From the NCBI GenBank assembly GCA_964570325.1, contig CAZMXS010000043.1, positions 1 through 41,484 on the forward strand: a stretch of DNA of 41,484 bases, written 5' to 3'. This document shows positions 31,782 to 39,241 of this stretch, piece after piece; the stretch's first letter is position 1, and the number at the start of each line of letters is the position of its first letter. Under the pieces are notes generated by a model, which was given only the letters and a program-made list of their open reading frames with translations, was not told the origin of the DNA and searched no databases. The DNA comes from CAZMXS01 sp964570325 (GTDB lineage Bacteria > Verrucomicrobiota > Kiritimatiellia > CAIQIC01 > CAZMXS01). The translations under genes were made by a program, and so were the position numbers.

Positions 31782-32417
31782 GTGGCGGAACTAAGAACGT
31801 ACGTGTTTATTGACAGCCTCCAGCCCCAGTTCGCGTCGTTCCTGGGGACGGTGGCGCAGGGCTTCCTGCCCGTGGCCGGGCAGGCGGCGCTGTTTGTCGA
31901 GATTTCCCCCGGCATGGAAATCAACCGGGTCACCGACGTCGCCTTGAAGGCGACCGAGGTCACGCCCGGGATGCAGATCGTCGAGCGCCTGTATGGGATG
32001 CTCGAGATCCACTCGCATTCGCAGGCGGACATCCGCGCCGCAGGCCGCGCAATCCTGGAGTCGCTGGAGCTGAAGGAGGAGGACCGCATCAAGCCGAAGG
32101 TCTTCACCAGCCAGGTTATCCGGCGGATCACGGACCATCACACCCAGCTCATTAACCGCATGCGCCACGGCAACATGATCGAGCCGGGCCAGACGCTTTA
32201 TGTGATGGAGTGCGCACCGGCCGGTTACGCCGCGATCGCGGCGAACGAGGCGGAAAAGGCCGCCCGTATCAATATCCTGGAGGTCCGCACGTTCGGCAGC
32301 TTCGGCCGGCTTTACCTGGGCGGCGAGGAGCGGGATATTGATGTCGGCTATCGCGCGGCCGAGCAGGCGGTGAACGACATCACCGGCCGCGAGGATAAAC
32401 GGGGCGGCGGCGGCTGA
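31782..32417 (+). CDS. BMC-T shell protein (tandem BMC domains)
   Basis: The gene starts at GTG 31782, preceded by GGAAGGAG, four bases after the fusion stop. The 211 residues form two BMC-fold repeats. The first has FLGTVAQGFLPVAGQAALFVEI and ALKATEVTPGMQIVERLYGML. The second has LINRMRHGNMIEPGQTLYVME, EAEKAARINILEVRTFGSFGRLYL and a closing AAEQAVNDI helix. Tandem-domain proteins assemble as trimers that look like hexamers and often carry the larger, gated pores used by cofactors. Which BMC-T subtype this is (single or stacked trimer) cannot be settled here. Confidence 0.88.
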   Translation: MAELRTYVFIDSLQPQFASFLGTVAQGFLPVAGQAALFVEISPGMEINRVTDVALKATEVTPGMQIVERLYGMLEIHSHSQADIRAAGRAILESLELKEEDRIKPKVFTSQVIRRITDHHTQLINRMRHGNMIEPGQTLYVMECAPAGYAAIAANEAEKAARINILEVRTFGSFGRLYLGGEERDIDVGYRAAEQAVNDITGREDKRGGGG

Positions 32418-32486
32418 TGCCGCGTGGACGGCGGAATCGCAAATCAGGGAATCAACTGTCAGTAACAACAGGAAGAGAGGTCAACC

Positions 32487-32789
32487 ATGGCAGATGCATT
32501 GGGTATGATTGAGACCCGGTCGTTCCCCGCAGTCGTCGAAGCGGCGGACGCGATGGTCAAGGCGGCGAAGGTGGAGCTGGTCGCGTATGAGAAGACCGGC
32601 GGCGGGTACACCACGGTGATTGTCCGCGGCGACGTGGCGGCGGTCAAGGCATCCTGCGACGCCGGTCAGATCGCGGCCAGTCGCGTCGGCGAGGTCGTGG
32701 CGGTCCACGTCATCGCGCGCCCGCACACCAACGTGGATCTTGTGCTGCCGCTGGGCCGCGCCGCCGAGGCCAAGTCGTCCAAAAAATAG
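32487..32789 (+). CDS. BMC-H hexameric shell protein (PduA/PduJ-like)
   Basis: This 100-residue single-domain BMC protein has the canonical opening ALGMIETRSFPAVVEAADAM. The pore loop KTGGGYTT (37-43) lies between the central strands, and VGEVVAVHVIARPH sits near the C-terminus. It forms the hexamers that make up most of the facets; the Gly-rich loop lines the small pore. GAGAGG precedes the ATG. It is the only BMC-H in the operon, so facets should be built from this protein plus two BMC-T proteins. Confidence 0.96.
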   Translation: MADALGMIETRSFPAVVEAADAMVKAAKVELVAYEKTGGGYTTVIVRGDVAAVKASCDAGQIAASRVGEVVAVHVIARPHTNVDLVLPLGRAAEAKSSKK

Positions 32790-32887
32790 CGGCGCCGTCA
32801 TGCAACCATCCGGCCGCCCGGGCGTTCCCACCAGCGGGAAAACCGGCGGGCGGCCGGATTTGAATCCTCTGCACCGGAGGGCGCGGA

Positions 32888-33175
32888 ATGAATCTGGGAA
32901 AAGTAGTCGGCACGGTCGTGGCCACGCGTAAGGAGTCCAGTCTGGATGGGCTCAAGTTTCTGCTGGTCCGCTATGTGGACCCGGAAGGCAAGGAGACCGG
33001 CGGGCATGTTGTGGCGGCAGACGCCGTCGGCGCCGGACCGGACGAGATGGTCCTCGTCGCCAGCGGCAGCTCCGCGCGCCAGACAACGATGACGGACAAG
33101 CGCCCTTGCGACGCCGTCATCATGGCCATCGTGGATAATTGGTGCGTCGGCGATACGACCAAGTACAAGAAGTAG
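32888..33175 (+). CDS. BMC-P pentameric vertex protein (EutN/CcmL family), copy 1
   Basis: This 95-residue protein starts MNLGKVVGTVVATRKESSLDG. It shows the EutN/CcmL pattern: LLVRYVDPEGKETGGHVVAADAVGAGPDEMVLV, then ASGSSARQ and a closing CDAVIMAIVDNW. Pentamers cap the vertices of the polyhedral shell. CCGGAGGG precedes the ATG by six bases. It is the first of three BMC-P paralogues in the operon. Confidence 0.95.
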   Translation: MNLGKVVGTVVATRKESSLDGLKFLLVRYVDPEGKETGGHVVAADAVGAGPDEMVLVASGSSARQTTMTDKRPCDAVIMAIVDNWCVGDTTKYKK

Positions 33176-33296
33176 ATGGGTGGTTCTGTAGAACAGAGGG
33201 TAATCCAGCTAGCGAAGAGGGTCTATTGCCGTTCTCCATCCCCGCTTCTTCGTTTGCTTGATGGCCTTCCACAATAATAAGAGAGGGGCAGCTTCC

Positions 33297-34763
33297 ATGA
33301 GCAGGCTTTCCGACCAGGATATCGAGGCGATCGCCCAGCGGATCGCCGCGGATTTGCGGCGTTCGTCCGGCAGTGGTCCGGGCCCCACCCCGTCCGGATC
33401 AGCCACGCCACCGGCCGCGGCGGCGCCGGTTCCTTCCGGCATGGGGATCTTCAACACGGTGGGCGAGGCCGTCGCCGCCGCGCAGCAGGCCTTTGCGGCG
33501 TTCACCGCCCAGCCGCTGGCCACGCGCGCAAAAGTGATCGCCGCCATCCGGCAAACGATGCTGGAAAACGCCTCCGCCCTGGCCAAGGAGGCGCATGAAG
33601 AAACCGGTCTTGGCCGTTTCGAAGACAAGATTCTGAAGAATCAATTGGTCGCGGAGAAAACGCCGGGAATCGAGGATCTGCAGCCTGTTTCATTTACCGG
33701 CGATCACGGCCTGACGCTCTGCGAGCCGGCCCCCTACGGCGTCATCGGCGCGATCACCCCCTGCACCAACCCCACTTCGACTATAATCTGCAACGCGCTG
33801 GGCATGCTCGCCGCCGGCAACGCGGTGGTCTTCAATGTCCACCCGACAGCCAAGAATTGCTCAATCCAGACTGTCGCGCTGTTGAACCGGGCGATCACCG
33901 CCGCCGGCGGCCCGCCCAATGTCGCGGTCTGCGTGGCGCAATCCACGGTGGAAAGCGCGCAGGAGATGATGAAACACCCCGGCGTGCGCCTGCTGGTCGT
34001 CACCGGCGGCGGCGGCGTGGTCCAGGCCGCGATGGCCAGCGGCAAACGCGCGATCTGCGCAGGCCCGGGCAACCCGCCGGTCGTCGTGGACGAAACCGCG
34101 GATATCGCGCAGGCCGCGCGCGACATCGTGCTGGGCGCCTCGTTCGACAATAACATCATCTGTGTCGAAGAGAAGGAGGTCATCGTCGTCGCGAGCGTCG
34201 CGGACGCGCTGCTCAAGGAAATGACCAAACACAACGCGGTCGTGCTGGACAAGTCCCAGCTTCCGCAGGTTGAGAAAACCGTGTTCGTAAAAATGCACGG
34301 TCCGCGCGCGCATGCCGAAATCAATCGCAAGCTGATCGGGAAGAACGCCGACTTTGTGCTGCAGCAGATGGGGATTAGCGCGCCGGCCTCCGTCCGCCTG
34401 GCCGTCGTGGAAGTGGATGAAGGCCACCCCCTGCTGTGGACCGAGCAGATGATGCCGGTCTTGCCGGTCACCCGCGTACCCAACGCGGATTACGCGATTG
34501 ACCTGGCGATCAAGATCGAGGGCGGCAACCGCCACACCGCGATCATGCACTCCAAAAACCTGGACCACTTGAGCCGTATGGCGCGCGAGTGCAACTGCAG
34601 CATCTTCGTCAAGAACGGCCGTTCGCAGGCCGGACTGGGTTTCGGCGGCGAGGGCTACACCTCATTTACCATCGCCAGCCCCACCGGCGAAGGACTCACC
34701 AGCCCGCGCAGTTTCTCCCGCTGGCGCCGCTGCGTGCTGGTGGATCATTTCCGGATCGTCTGA
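33297..34763 (+). CDS. CoA-acylating aldehyde dehydrogenase (PduP/EutE-like), BMC cargo
   Basis: It should convert acetaldehyde, CoA and NAD+ to acetyl-CoA and NADH. ATG 33297 is chosen because GAGAGGGG lies eight bases upstream. The 488-residue protein begins with an amphipathic helix (about 4-22, LSDQDIEAIAQRIAADLRR). A Gly/Pro/Ala/Ser linker (about 23-48) follows, the usual layout of a BMC encapsulation peptide. The catalytic domain has YGVIGAITPCTNPTSTIICN, the CoA/NAD region VTGGGGVVQAA, and catalytic Cys289 in FDNNIICVEEKEV, matching PduP. Its helix matches the linker helix of RpiB-DeoC. It is the terminal enzyme of the aldehyde-trapping step. Confidence 0.95.
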   Translation: MSRLSDQDIEAIAQRIAADLRRSSGSGPGPTPSGSATPPAAAAPVPSGMGIFNTVGEAVAAAQQAFAAFTAQPLATRAKVIAAIRQTMLENASALAKEAHEETGLGRFEDKILKNQLVAEKTPGIEDLQPVSFTGDHGLTLCEPAPYGVIGAITPCTNPTSTIICNALGMLAAGNAVVFNVHPTAKNCSIQTVALLNRAITAAGGPPNVAVCVAQSTVESAQEMMKHPGVRLLVVTGGGGVVQAAMASGKRAICAGPGNPPVVVDETADIAQAARDIVLGASFDNNIICVEEKEVIVVASVADALLKEMTKHNAVVLDKSQLPQVEKTVFVKMHGPRAHAEINRKLIGKNADFVLQQMGISAPASVRLAVVEVDEGHPLLWTEQMMPVLPVTRVPNADYAIDLAIKIEGGNRHTAIMHSKNLDHLSRMARECNCSIFVKNGRSQAGLGFGGEGYTSFTIASPTGEGLTSPRSFSRWRRCVLVDHFRIV

Positions 34764-35374
34764 TGAAGCCCTATCCGGCCATCGCCATCATTGAATATCA
34801 GGACATTCCGGCCGGCGTTTACGCCACCGATGCCCTGGTCAAGAAGTCGCCAATTGCCATGCTCAAATGCGGGATCATCAGCCGCGGCCGCTACCTGTCC
34901 ATGTTCGGCGGTTCGACCGCCGCGGTGGACGAATCTTATCAGGAGGGCCTCTTCTGGGGCAAAGATAGCGTGCTGGACTCCGTGTTCCTGCCGGATATCC
35001 ACCCGCAGCTCCATGACGCCGTGCTGGGCCGGCGCCAGCCGGACCGGACCGGCGCGCTGGCCATCATCGAGACGGAGACCGTATCCTGCAACGTGCGCGC
35101 GGCCGAGCTGGCGCTGAAGGGTGTGCCGGTGGAACTGGCGGAAATCCGAATCGCGGAAAGCGGATTGGATGGCAAGGGCATCAGTTTCTTCCGCGGCGAA
35201 TTGTACGACATCGAGGCCGCAGTGGATGGCGCCGTCTCATTCCTGCGTCAGCTGAACCGTACCGTGCGCGCCCGGATCATCCCGGCGCCGCACGAGGCGC
35301 TCACCGGCCACATGGGCGCCAGTGCGTTTTTTACTGCTTCCGGTCTGACGGAACTCGAAGGGGAGGCCAGCTAA
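34763..35374 (+). CDS. BMC-T shell protein, second type (PduT-like architecture)
   Basis: The ATG shares a base with the dehydrogenase stop (TGATG). The 203-residue protein has two BMC repeats. The first is AIAIIEYQDIPAGVYATDALVKK with pore segment KCGIISRGRYLSMFGG (35-50). The second is ALAIIETETVSCNVRAAELALKG with ISFFRGELYDIEAAV. PduT carries a pore Cys that binds an iron-sulfur cluster; here the aligned position appears to be Ser40, and Cys36 is offset, so a cluster is not supported. It is divergent from the BMC-T encoded at 31782. Confidence 0.85.
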   Translation: MKPYPAIAIIEYQDIPAGVYATDALVKKSPIAMLKCGIISRGRYLSMFGGSTAAVDESYQEGLFWGKDSVLDSVFLPDIHPQLHDAVLGRRQPDRTGALAIIETETVSCNVRAAELALKGVPVELAEIRIAESGLDGKGISFFRGELYDIEAAVDGAVSFLRQLNRTVRARIIPAPHEALTGHMGASAFFTASGLTELEGEAS

Positions 35375-35661
35375 TGCTCCTGGGAAAAATCATCGGCCGT
35401 GTGGTGCCCTGCGTGGTGTATACGGGATTGGAAACCGTGCCTATGCTCTGGGTCCAGCCGCTTGACAAAACCGGCCAGCCAAAGGGCGCCGCGGTGGTCG
35501 CGGCCGACGCGACCCGGATGGCCGGTCCGGGCGAACTGGTTTATTATGAGGGCGGGCGCGAGGCGGCGCTGGCGCTGGAGCAAACATTCGTGCCCGTTGA
35601 CCACACCATCGTGGGGATTGTGGACGGCGTGCACGCGGAAGGTTGGAAGGAGGCCCCATGA
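35374..35661 (+). CDS. BMC-P pentameric vertex protein (EutN/CcmL family), copy 2
   Basis: This 95-residue protein begins MLLGKIIGRVVPCVVYTGLE. It carries the family pattern MLWVQPLDKTGQPKGAAVVAADATRMAGPGELVYY and closes with HTIVGIVDGVHAE. Its start overlaps the previous stop by one base (TAATG) and its end overlaps the next BMC-P gene, so the three are tightly coupled. Confidence 0.94.
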   Translation: MLLGKIIGRVVPCVVYTGLETVPMLWVQPLDKTGQPKGAAVVAADATRMAGPGELVYYEGGREAALALEQTFVPVDHTIVGIVDGVHAEGWKEAP

Positions 35662-35933
35662 TCCTCGGCCGAGTCAAAGGCGAGATTTACTCCACCATCA
35701 ATCATCCGTTTTATGACGCCAAGAAAATGTTGCTGGTGGAAAAGACCGACGCGGGCGGTCAGCCGCTTAATGACTACCTCGTCGCGCTCGACGTGGTGGA
35801 TGCCGGCATCGGCGAACGTGTGCTGGTGCTCGACGAGGGCAACGGCGCGCGCCAAGTCTTCGATTCCGCCACCGCCCCGGTGCGGTCCGTGATTGTCGGC
35901 ATTATTGATGCGGTGACCGTGGCGGAGTCATAA
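35658..35933 (+). CDS. BMC-P pentameric vertex protein (EutN/CcmL family), copy 3
   Basis: ATG 35658 overlaps the preceding stop (ATGA), and GGAAGGAGG lies upstream inside the previous gene. The 91-residue protein begins MILGRVKGEIYSTINHPFYD, with LLVEKTDAGGQPLNDYLVALD and RSVIVGIIDAVTV. It is clearly EutN/CcmL-like but distinct from the other two copies. In other BMCs multiple BMC-P proteins form homopentamers that all fit the vertices; whether these differ in role is unknown. Confidence 0.94.
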   Translation: MILGRVKGEIYSTINHPFYDAKKMLLVEKTDAGGQPLNDYLVALDVVDAGIGERVLVLDEGNGARQVFDSATAPVRSVIVGIIDAVTVAES

Positions 35934-35997
35934 CGCAGGCTGACGCGGAAATGGGCAGCCGGCCGGGCCGGCCGAGACATCCAAGCGGAGTGGAGCA

Positions 35998-37173
35998 ATG
36001 AAAGCGGTCTTGATCGTTCTCGATTCGATCGGCGTCGGCGCCGCGCCCGACGCGGCGCAATACGAAGATGCCGGAGCGGCCACCCTGCCCCACCTCGCCG
36101 CCGCGGTCGGCGGGCTCCGGGCGCCGGTCTTGCAATCCATGGGCCTGGGCAACATTCCCGAGCTAATCCCCGGTGGTTTGCCGGTGCCCGGCCTTGCGCC
36201 CGCCCTCAAACCGATTGCTTCTTACGGGGCCATGCAGGAGGTTTCCGAAGGCAAAGATACGGTCACCGGCCACTGGGAAATCGCCGGGCTGGAAATCAAG
36301 CCCGGCTTCCACCTGTTTCCTCCCGGCCCGCCCTCCTTCCCGCCGGAAATGCTCCAGGAGTTCGCTCGGCGGACCCGCCGCGCGGTGATCGGCGACAAGG
36401 CCGCCAGCGGGACGGCGATCATTGACGAACTGGGCCCCGAACACATGCGGACGGGCGCGTGGATTGTCTACACCAGCGCCGACTCGGTTTTCCAGATTGC
36501 CGCGCATGAGGAAATTATTCCGATCCCGGAATTGTACCGTGGCTGCGAAATCGCCCGCGAGCTTTGCGACCGCTTGCGCGTCGGCCGGGTAATCGCGCGG
36601 CCATTCGTCGGCCGGCCTGGCGCGTTCAAACGCACCGAGAATCGGCGCGATTACGCCTTCAAGCCCACCGAACCCACGATCCTCGAGCGGCTGACCCAGG
36701 CCGGCATTCCGGTCTTCGCTGTCGGCAAGATCGAGGATATCTACGCCCACCGTGGGATCACCGAGACGATTCACACCGGCAACAACCAGACCTCGCAGGA
36801 ACTCGTCGCGCGCTGGACGCGCGAAAAAAAGGATGGCCTGATCATGGCTAATTTCATTGATTTCGACATGCTTTACGGCCATCGGCGCGACGCCGCCGGC
36901 TATGCCGCCGCGATCCGTCAGACAGACGCCTGGCTGGAGACGTACCTGCCCATGCTGACGCGGGACGATGTGCTGATCCTGACCGCGGATCATGGCAATG
37001 ATCCCACCTATAAGGGCTCCGACCATACGCGCGAATATGTGCCGCTGCTCGTATACCGGCCTGGCCGGGACGGCGCCAATCTGGGAATCCGCCGGGGGTT
37101 CTTTGACATCGCCCAATCGCTGGCCAGCTTTTTCCGGATCCAGGCCATCCCAAACGGTGTCAGTTTCTTATAG
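35998..37173 (+). CDS. deoB: Phosphopentomutase
   Basis: It interconverts (deoxy)ribose 1-phosphate and 5-phosphate. The 391-residue enzyme of the alkaline-phosphatase fold has VLDSIGVGAAPDA (Asp9, metal), SEGKDTVTGHWEIAG with the phospho-acceptor Thr88, and TADHGNDPTYKGSDHTREYVP with metal ligands near the C-terminus. Within the operon it joins the nucleoside phosphorylase (upstream step) to the DeoC half of the fusion (downstream step). No encapsulation-like helix is visible, so it may act outside the shell. Confidence 0.96.
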   Translation: MKAVLIVLDSIGVGAAPDAAQYEDAGAATLPHLAAAVGGLRAPVLQSMGLGNIPELIPGGLPVPGLAPALKPIASYGAMQEVSEGKDTVTGHWEIAGLEIKPGFHLFPPGPPSFPPEMLQEFARRTRRAVIGDKAASGTAIIDELGPEHMRTGAWIVYTSADSVFQIAAHEEIIPIPELYRGCEIARELCDRLRVGRVIARPFVGRPGAFKRTENRRDYAFKPTEPTILERLTQAGIPVFAVGKIEDIYAHRGITETIHTGNNQTSQELVARWTREKKDGLIMANFIDFDMLYGHRRDAAGYAAAIRQTDAWLETYLPMLTRDDVLILTADHGNDPTYKGSDHTREYVPLLVYRPGRDGANLGIRRGFFDIAQSLASFFRIQAIPNGVSFL

Positions 37174-37233
37174 AAGGAAGCCGCCAGCCCATTCAGGTTT
37201 CAAACTCAGGCTATATCGTTCAAGGAGCGACCC

Positions 37234-38547
37234 ATGTTGCCGCAATGGATCATTGAGAAGAAACGCGATGGCCAGACGCTGACGCCGGAGGAAATCCGGT
37301 TCTTCATCAACGGCTTCACCCGCGGCGAAATCCCAGACTACCAGATGGCGGCAATGGCCATGGCGATCCTGTTTCGCGGCATGACGCCCGAAGAGACCGC
37401 CGTGCTGACAGATGTCATGATGCGCTCCGGCGACTTGGTGGACTTGTCCGCCATTGACAAACCGAAAGTGGACAAGCACTCGACCGGCGGTATTGGCGAC
37501 AAGGTTTCGCTGGTGCTGGCGCCTTTGGCCGCGTGCTGCGACCTCGCGGTCCCGATGATTTCCGGGCGCGGTCTGGGCATCACCGGCGGCACGTTGGATA
37601 AGTTGGATTCGATTCCGGGATACCGGTCCAATTTGGATGAAAAAGAGTTCATTGCCGTAGTCAAAAAATGCGGCTGCGCGATCGTCGGCCAGACCGGGCA
37701 ACTGGCGCCGGCCGACAAAAAGCTTTACGCGCTGCGGGATGTCACCGGCACCGTACCGTCCATCGCGTTGATCACGGCCAGTATCATGTCGAAGAAACTG
37801 GCCGAGGGCATGGATGCGCTGGTTTTGGATGTCAAATGGGGCAAGGGCGCGTTCATGAAAACCCTCGAACTGGCCTGGGAACTGGCTCAGAGCATGGTGC
37901 ATGTCGGGGTCCACATGCGCAAAGGCATGGCCGCCCTGATCACCGACATGAACCAGCCGCTCGGTCGCGCGGCCGGCAACGCCGTGGAGATTGCGGAAAC
38001 GGTCGCCACTTTGCGCGGCCGGGGTCCGGCCGACTTGGTTGAATTGACGCTGCTGCTGGCGGCGCGGATGCTGGTGCTGGGCGGCAAGGCCAGGACCAAG
38101 GAGCATGGCTTTGAGATGGCCCGAAAGGTGCTGGATTCCGGCGCGGCCTTCGAGAAGTTCAAGGAGATGGTCCGGTTACAGGGCGGCGACCCCAATGCGC
38201 TGGACCATCCGGAGCAACTGCCGACTGCGGCGATCCAGCATCCCCTGCCCGCCCCGCGCTCCGGCCATATCGCTCAGGTGGACGCCGAACTGGTGGGCAA
38301 AGCCTGCGCAGTGATGGGCGCCGGCCGTGCGCGCGTGGAGGACCGGGTGGACCTCGCAGCAGGAGTCACCGACCTGGTCAAGATTGGCGAGCAAGTGGAG
38401 CAAGGCCAGCCGCTGGCGATCCTGCACGCCAACAACCAGACCCGGCTGGCAGAAGCTATCCAGACGATCACGCCGGCATTTGTCATCCAGGATACGCCGG
38501 TCGCGCCACCGCCAATTGTCACCGACTCCTTCATTCCGGGCGTATAG
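37234..38547 (+). CDS. deoA: Pyrimidine-nucleoside / thymidine phosphorylase
   Basis: It cleaves thymidine, and probably deoxyuridine or uridine, with phosphate to the base and (deoxy)ribose 1-phosphate. The 437-residue protein has phosphate-binding KVDKHSTGGIGDK (78-90) and the family signature SGRGLGITGGTLDKLDS (110-126). It also has LTPADKKLYALRDVTGTV-like sequence and the C-terminal domain (about 350-437). The overall pattern is closer to the broad-specificity Pdp type than to strict DeoA, so the symbol marks the family. AAGGAG lies six bases before the ATG. It is the last gene of the BMC operon and its likely entry enzyme. Confidence 0.94.
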   Translation: MLPQWIIEKKRDGQTLTPEEIRFFINGFTRGEIPDYQMAAMAMAILFRGMTPEETAVLTDVMMRSGDLVDLSAIDKPKVDKHSTGGIGDKVSLVLAPLAACCDLAVPMISGRGLGITGGTLDKLDSIPGYRSNLDEKEFIAVVKKCGCAIVGQTGQLAPADKKLYALRDVTGTVPSIALITASIMSKKLAEGMDALVLDVKWGKGAFMKTLELAWELAQSMVHVGVHMRKGMAALITDMNQPLGRAAGNAVEIAETVATLRGRGPADLVELTLLLAARMLVLGGKARTKEHGFEMARKVLDSGAAFEKFKEMVRLQGGDPNALDHPEQLPTAAIQHPLPAPRSGHIAQVDAELVGKACAVMGAGRARVEDRVDLAAGVTDLVKIGEQVEQGQPLAILHANNQTRLAEAIQTITPAFVIQDTPVAPPPIVTDSFIPGV

Positions 38548-38873
38548 AACACCTACGGCGGCCTGCTTGTGGCTCGCCGAGGAAAGTTCGTCCTCTTTAC
38601 AAAGCCGATAGGACGATGCGCCCCGGCGGACTCGTCCGGCAAACCCCGCCGCCATGCATTACGTTTATCATCTACCCCGCGGCCGAAACGCCTTGCGCCC
38701 AGCCCCGAGGCATATTTGCGGGCAAAGCCTCAACTGAAACGAGATTCTTCGATTCCGGCGGGGCCGTTCGCCGGGAAATGACCGCCAAAGTCGCTTGGCA
38801 TGCAGCCATAAAACTGCGCTTTCGGGATTGAATCGTCGGCCAAAGTGTTGTACCAAAACGCGCGATCTTCAGT
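38548..38873. other. Gene-free region with hairpins between the BMC operon and tRNA-Leu
   Basis: No credible coding frame is seen in these 326 bases. Three structures stand out. TCGTCCT (38588-38594) pairs with AGGACGA (38610-38616). CGGAC-TC-GTCCG lies at about 38627-38638. A two-part hairpin, GAGGC-ATA-TTTGC-GG-GCAAA-GCCTC, spans 38707-38731. None has a T tract, so a standard terminator is not supported. They may be a 3' untranslated structure, a small RNA, or chance pairing in G+C-rich DNA. Confidence 0.3.
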
Positions 38874-38956
38874 GCCGGAGTGGCGGAATGGCAGACGCAC
38901 TGGACTCAAAATCCAGCGCCTTCACGGGCGTGAGGGTTCAACTCCCTCCTCCGGCA
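38874..38956 (+). tRNA. tRNA-Leu, anticodon CAA
   Basis: A full class II cloverleaf can be folded. The acceptor GCCGGAG (38874-38880) pairs with CTCCGGC (38949-38955), followed by discriminator A. The anticodon stem CTGGA/TCCAG encloses loop CTCAAAA with anticodon CAA (38907-38909). A long variable arm (CGCC-GGGCG) and T-arm GAGGG-TTCAACT-CCCTC follow. The 83-base gene does not encode CCA (TACC follows). Leucine tRNA genes are common integration sites, and recombinase remains lie downstream. Confidence 0.97.
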
Positions 38957-38967
38957 TACCCCGAAAA

Positions 38968-39005
38968 CATTGATTTAAACCCCATTTCAGCCAATAAAAT
39001 CAATG
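38968..39005. repeat. Nine-base inverted repeat directly downstream of tRNA-Leu
   Basis: CATTGATTT (38968-38976) and AAATCAATG (38997-39005) are perfectly complementary around a 20-base loop, starting 12 bases after the tRNA 3' end in unusually AT-rich DNA. It may be the tRNA terminator or an attachment-site element. Confidence 0.45.
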
Positions 39006-39089
39006 GTTTGCTGAATACCCGCTTTTTCGTATGGTGTCGTTTTGTGCGCTTGCGTGATTTTATGTGAATTAGCCCAAAGCGGGGTTACA

Positions 39090-39169
39090 AAGGGTATAAT
39101 CCGAGTACAATCTGCCGTCCTTGTTCGGCCCCGTCCAAGGGTACACGGACAGGCGAAGGGTACAATCCG
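39090..39169 (+). repeat. Short direct repeats AAGGGTAYAATCCG
   Basis: AAGGGTATAATCCG at 39090-39103 and AAGGGTACAATCCG at 39156-39169 differ at one base. A partial third copy (AAGGGTACACGG) lies at 39137-39148. The copies are irregularly spaced and no CRISPR-like spacing exists. Their role is unknown. Confidence 0.45.
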
Positions 39170-39241
39170 GCTCCGGTGCATCCGCCGGATTCCGGCTCCA
39201 TCCCGCCGGTAATCATCGCCCCATAACCCGCCGGACATACC

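Noticed and set aside
34863..34910. Iron-sulfur site in the second BMC-T, as in PduT
   Set aside because: The position aligned with the PduT cluster Cys appears to be Ser; the nearby Cys36 is offset.
38795..39067. Open frame across the tRNA-Leu region
   Set aside because: It includes the tRNA sequence in translation (GGMADALDSKSSAF-type product), a well-known false call over leucine tRNA genes, and has no ribosome-binding site.
39090..39169. Possible CRISPR remnant from repeated AAGGGTAYAATCCG
   Set aside because: There are only two good copies and one partial copy, with irregular spacing and short repeat length; no cas genes are present.
38987..39238. 83-codon minus-strand frame downstream of the tRNA
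   Set aside because: The composition looks random, it spans the inverted repeat and direct repeats, and it has no recognisable domain or start signal.
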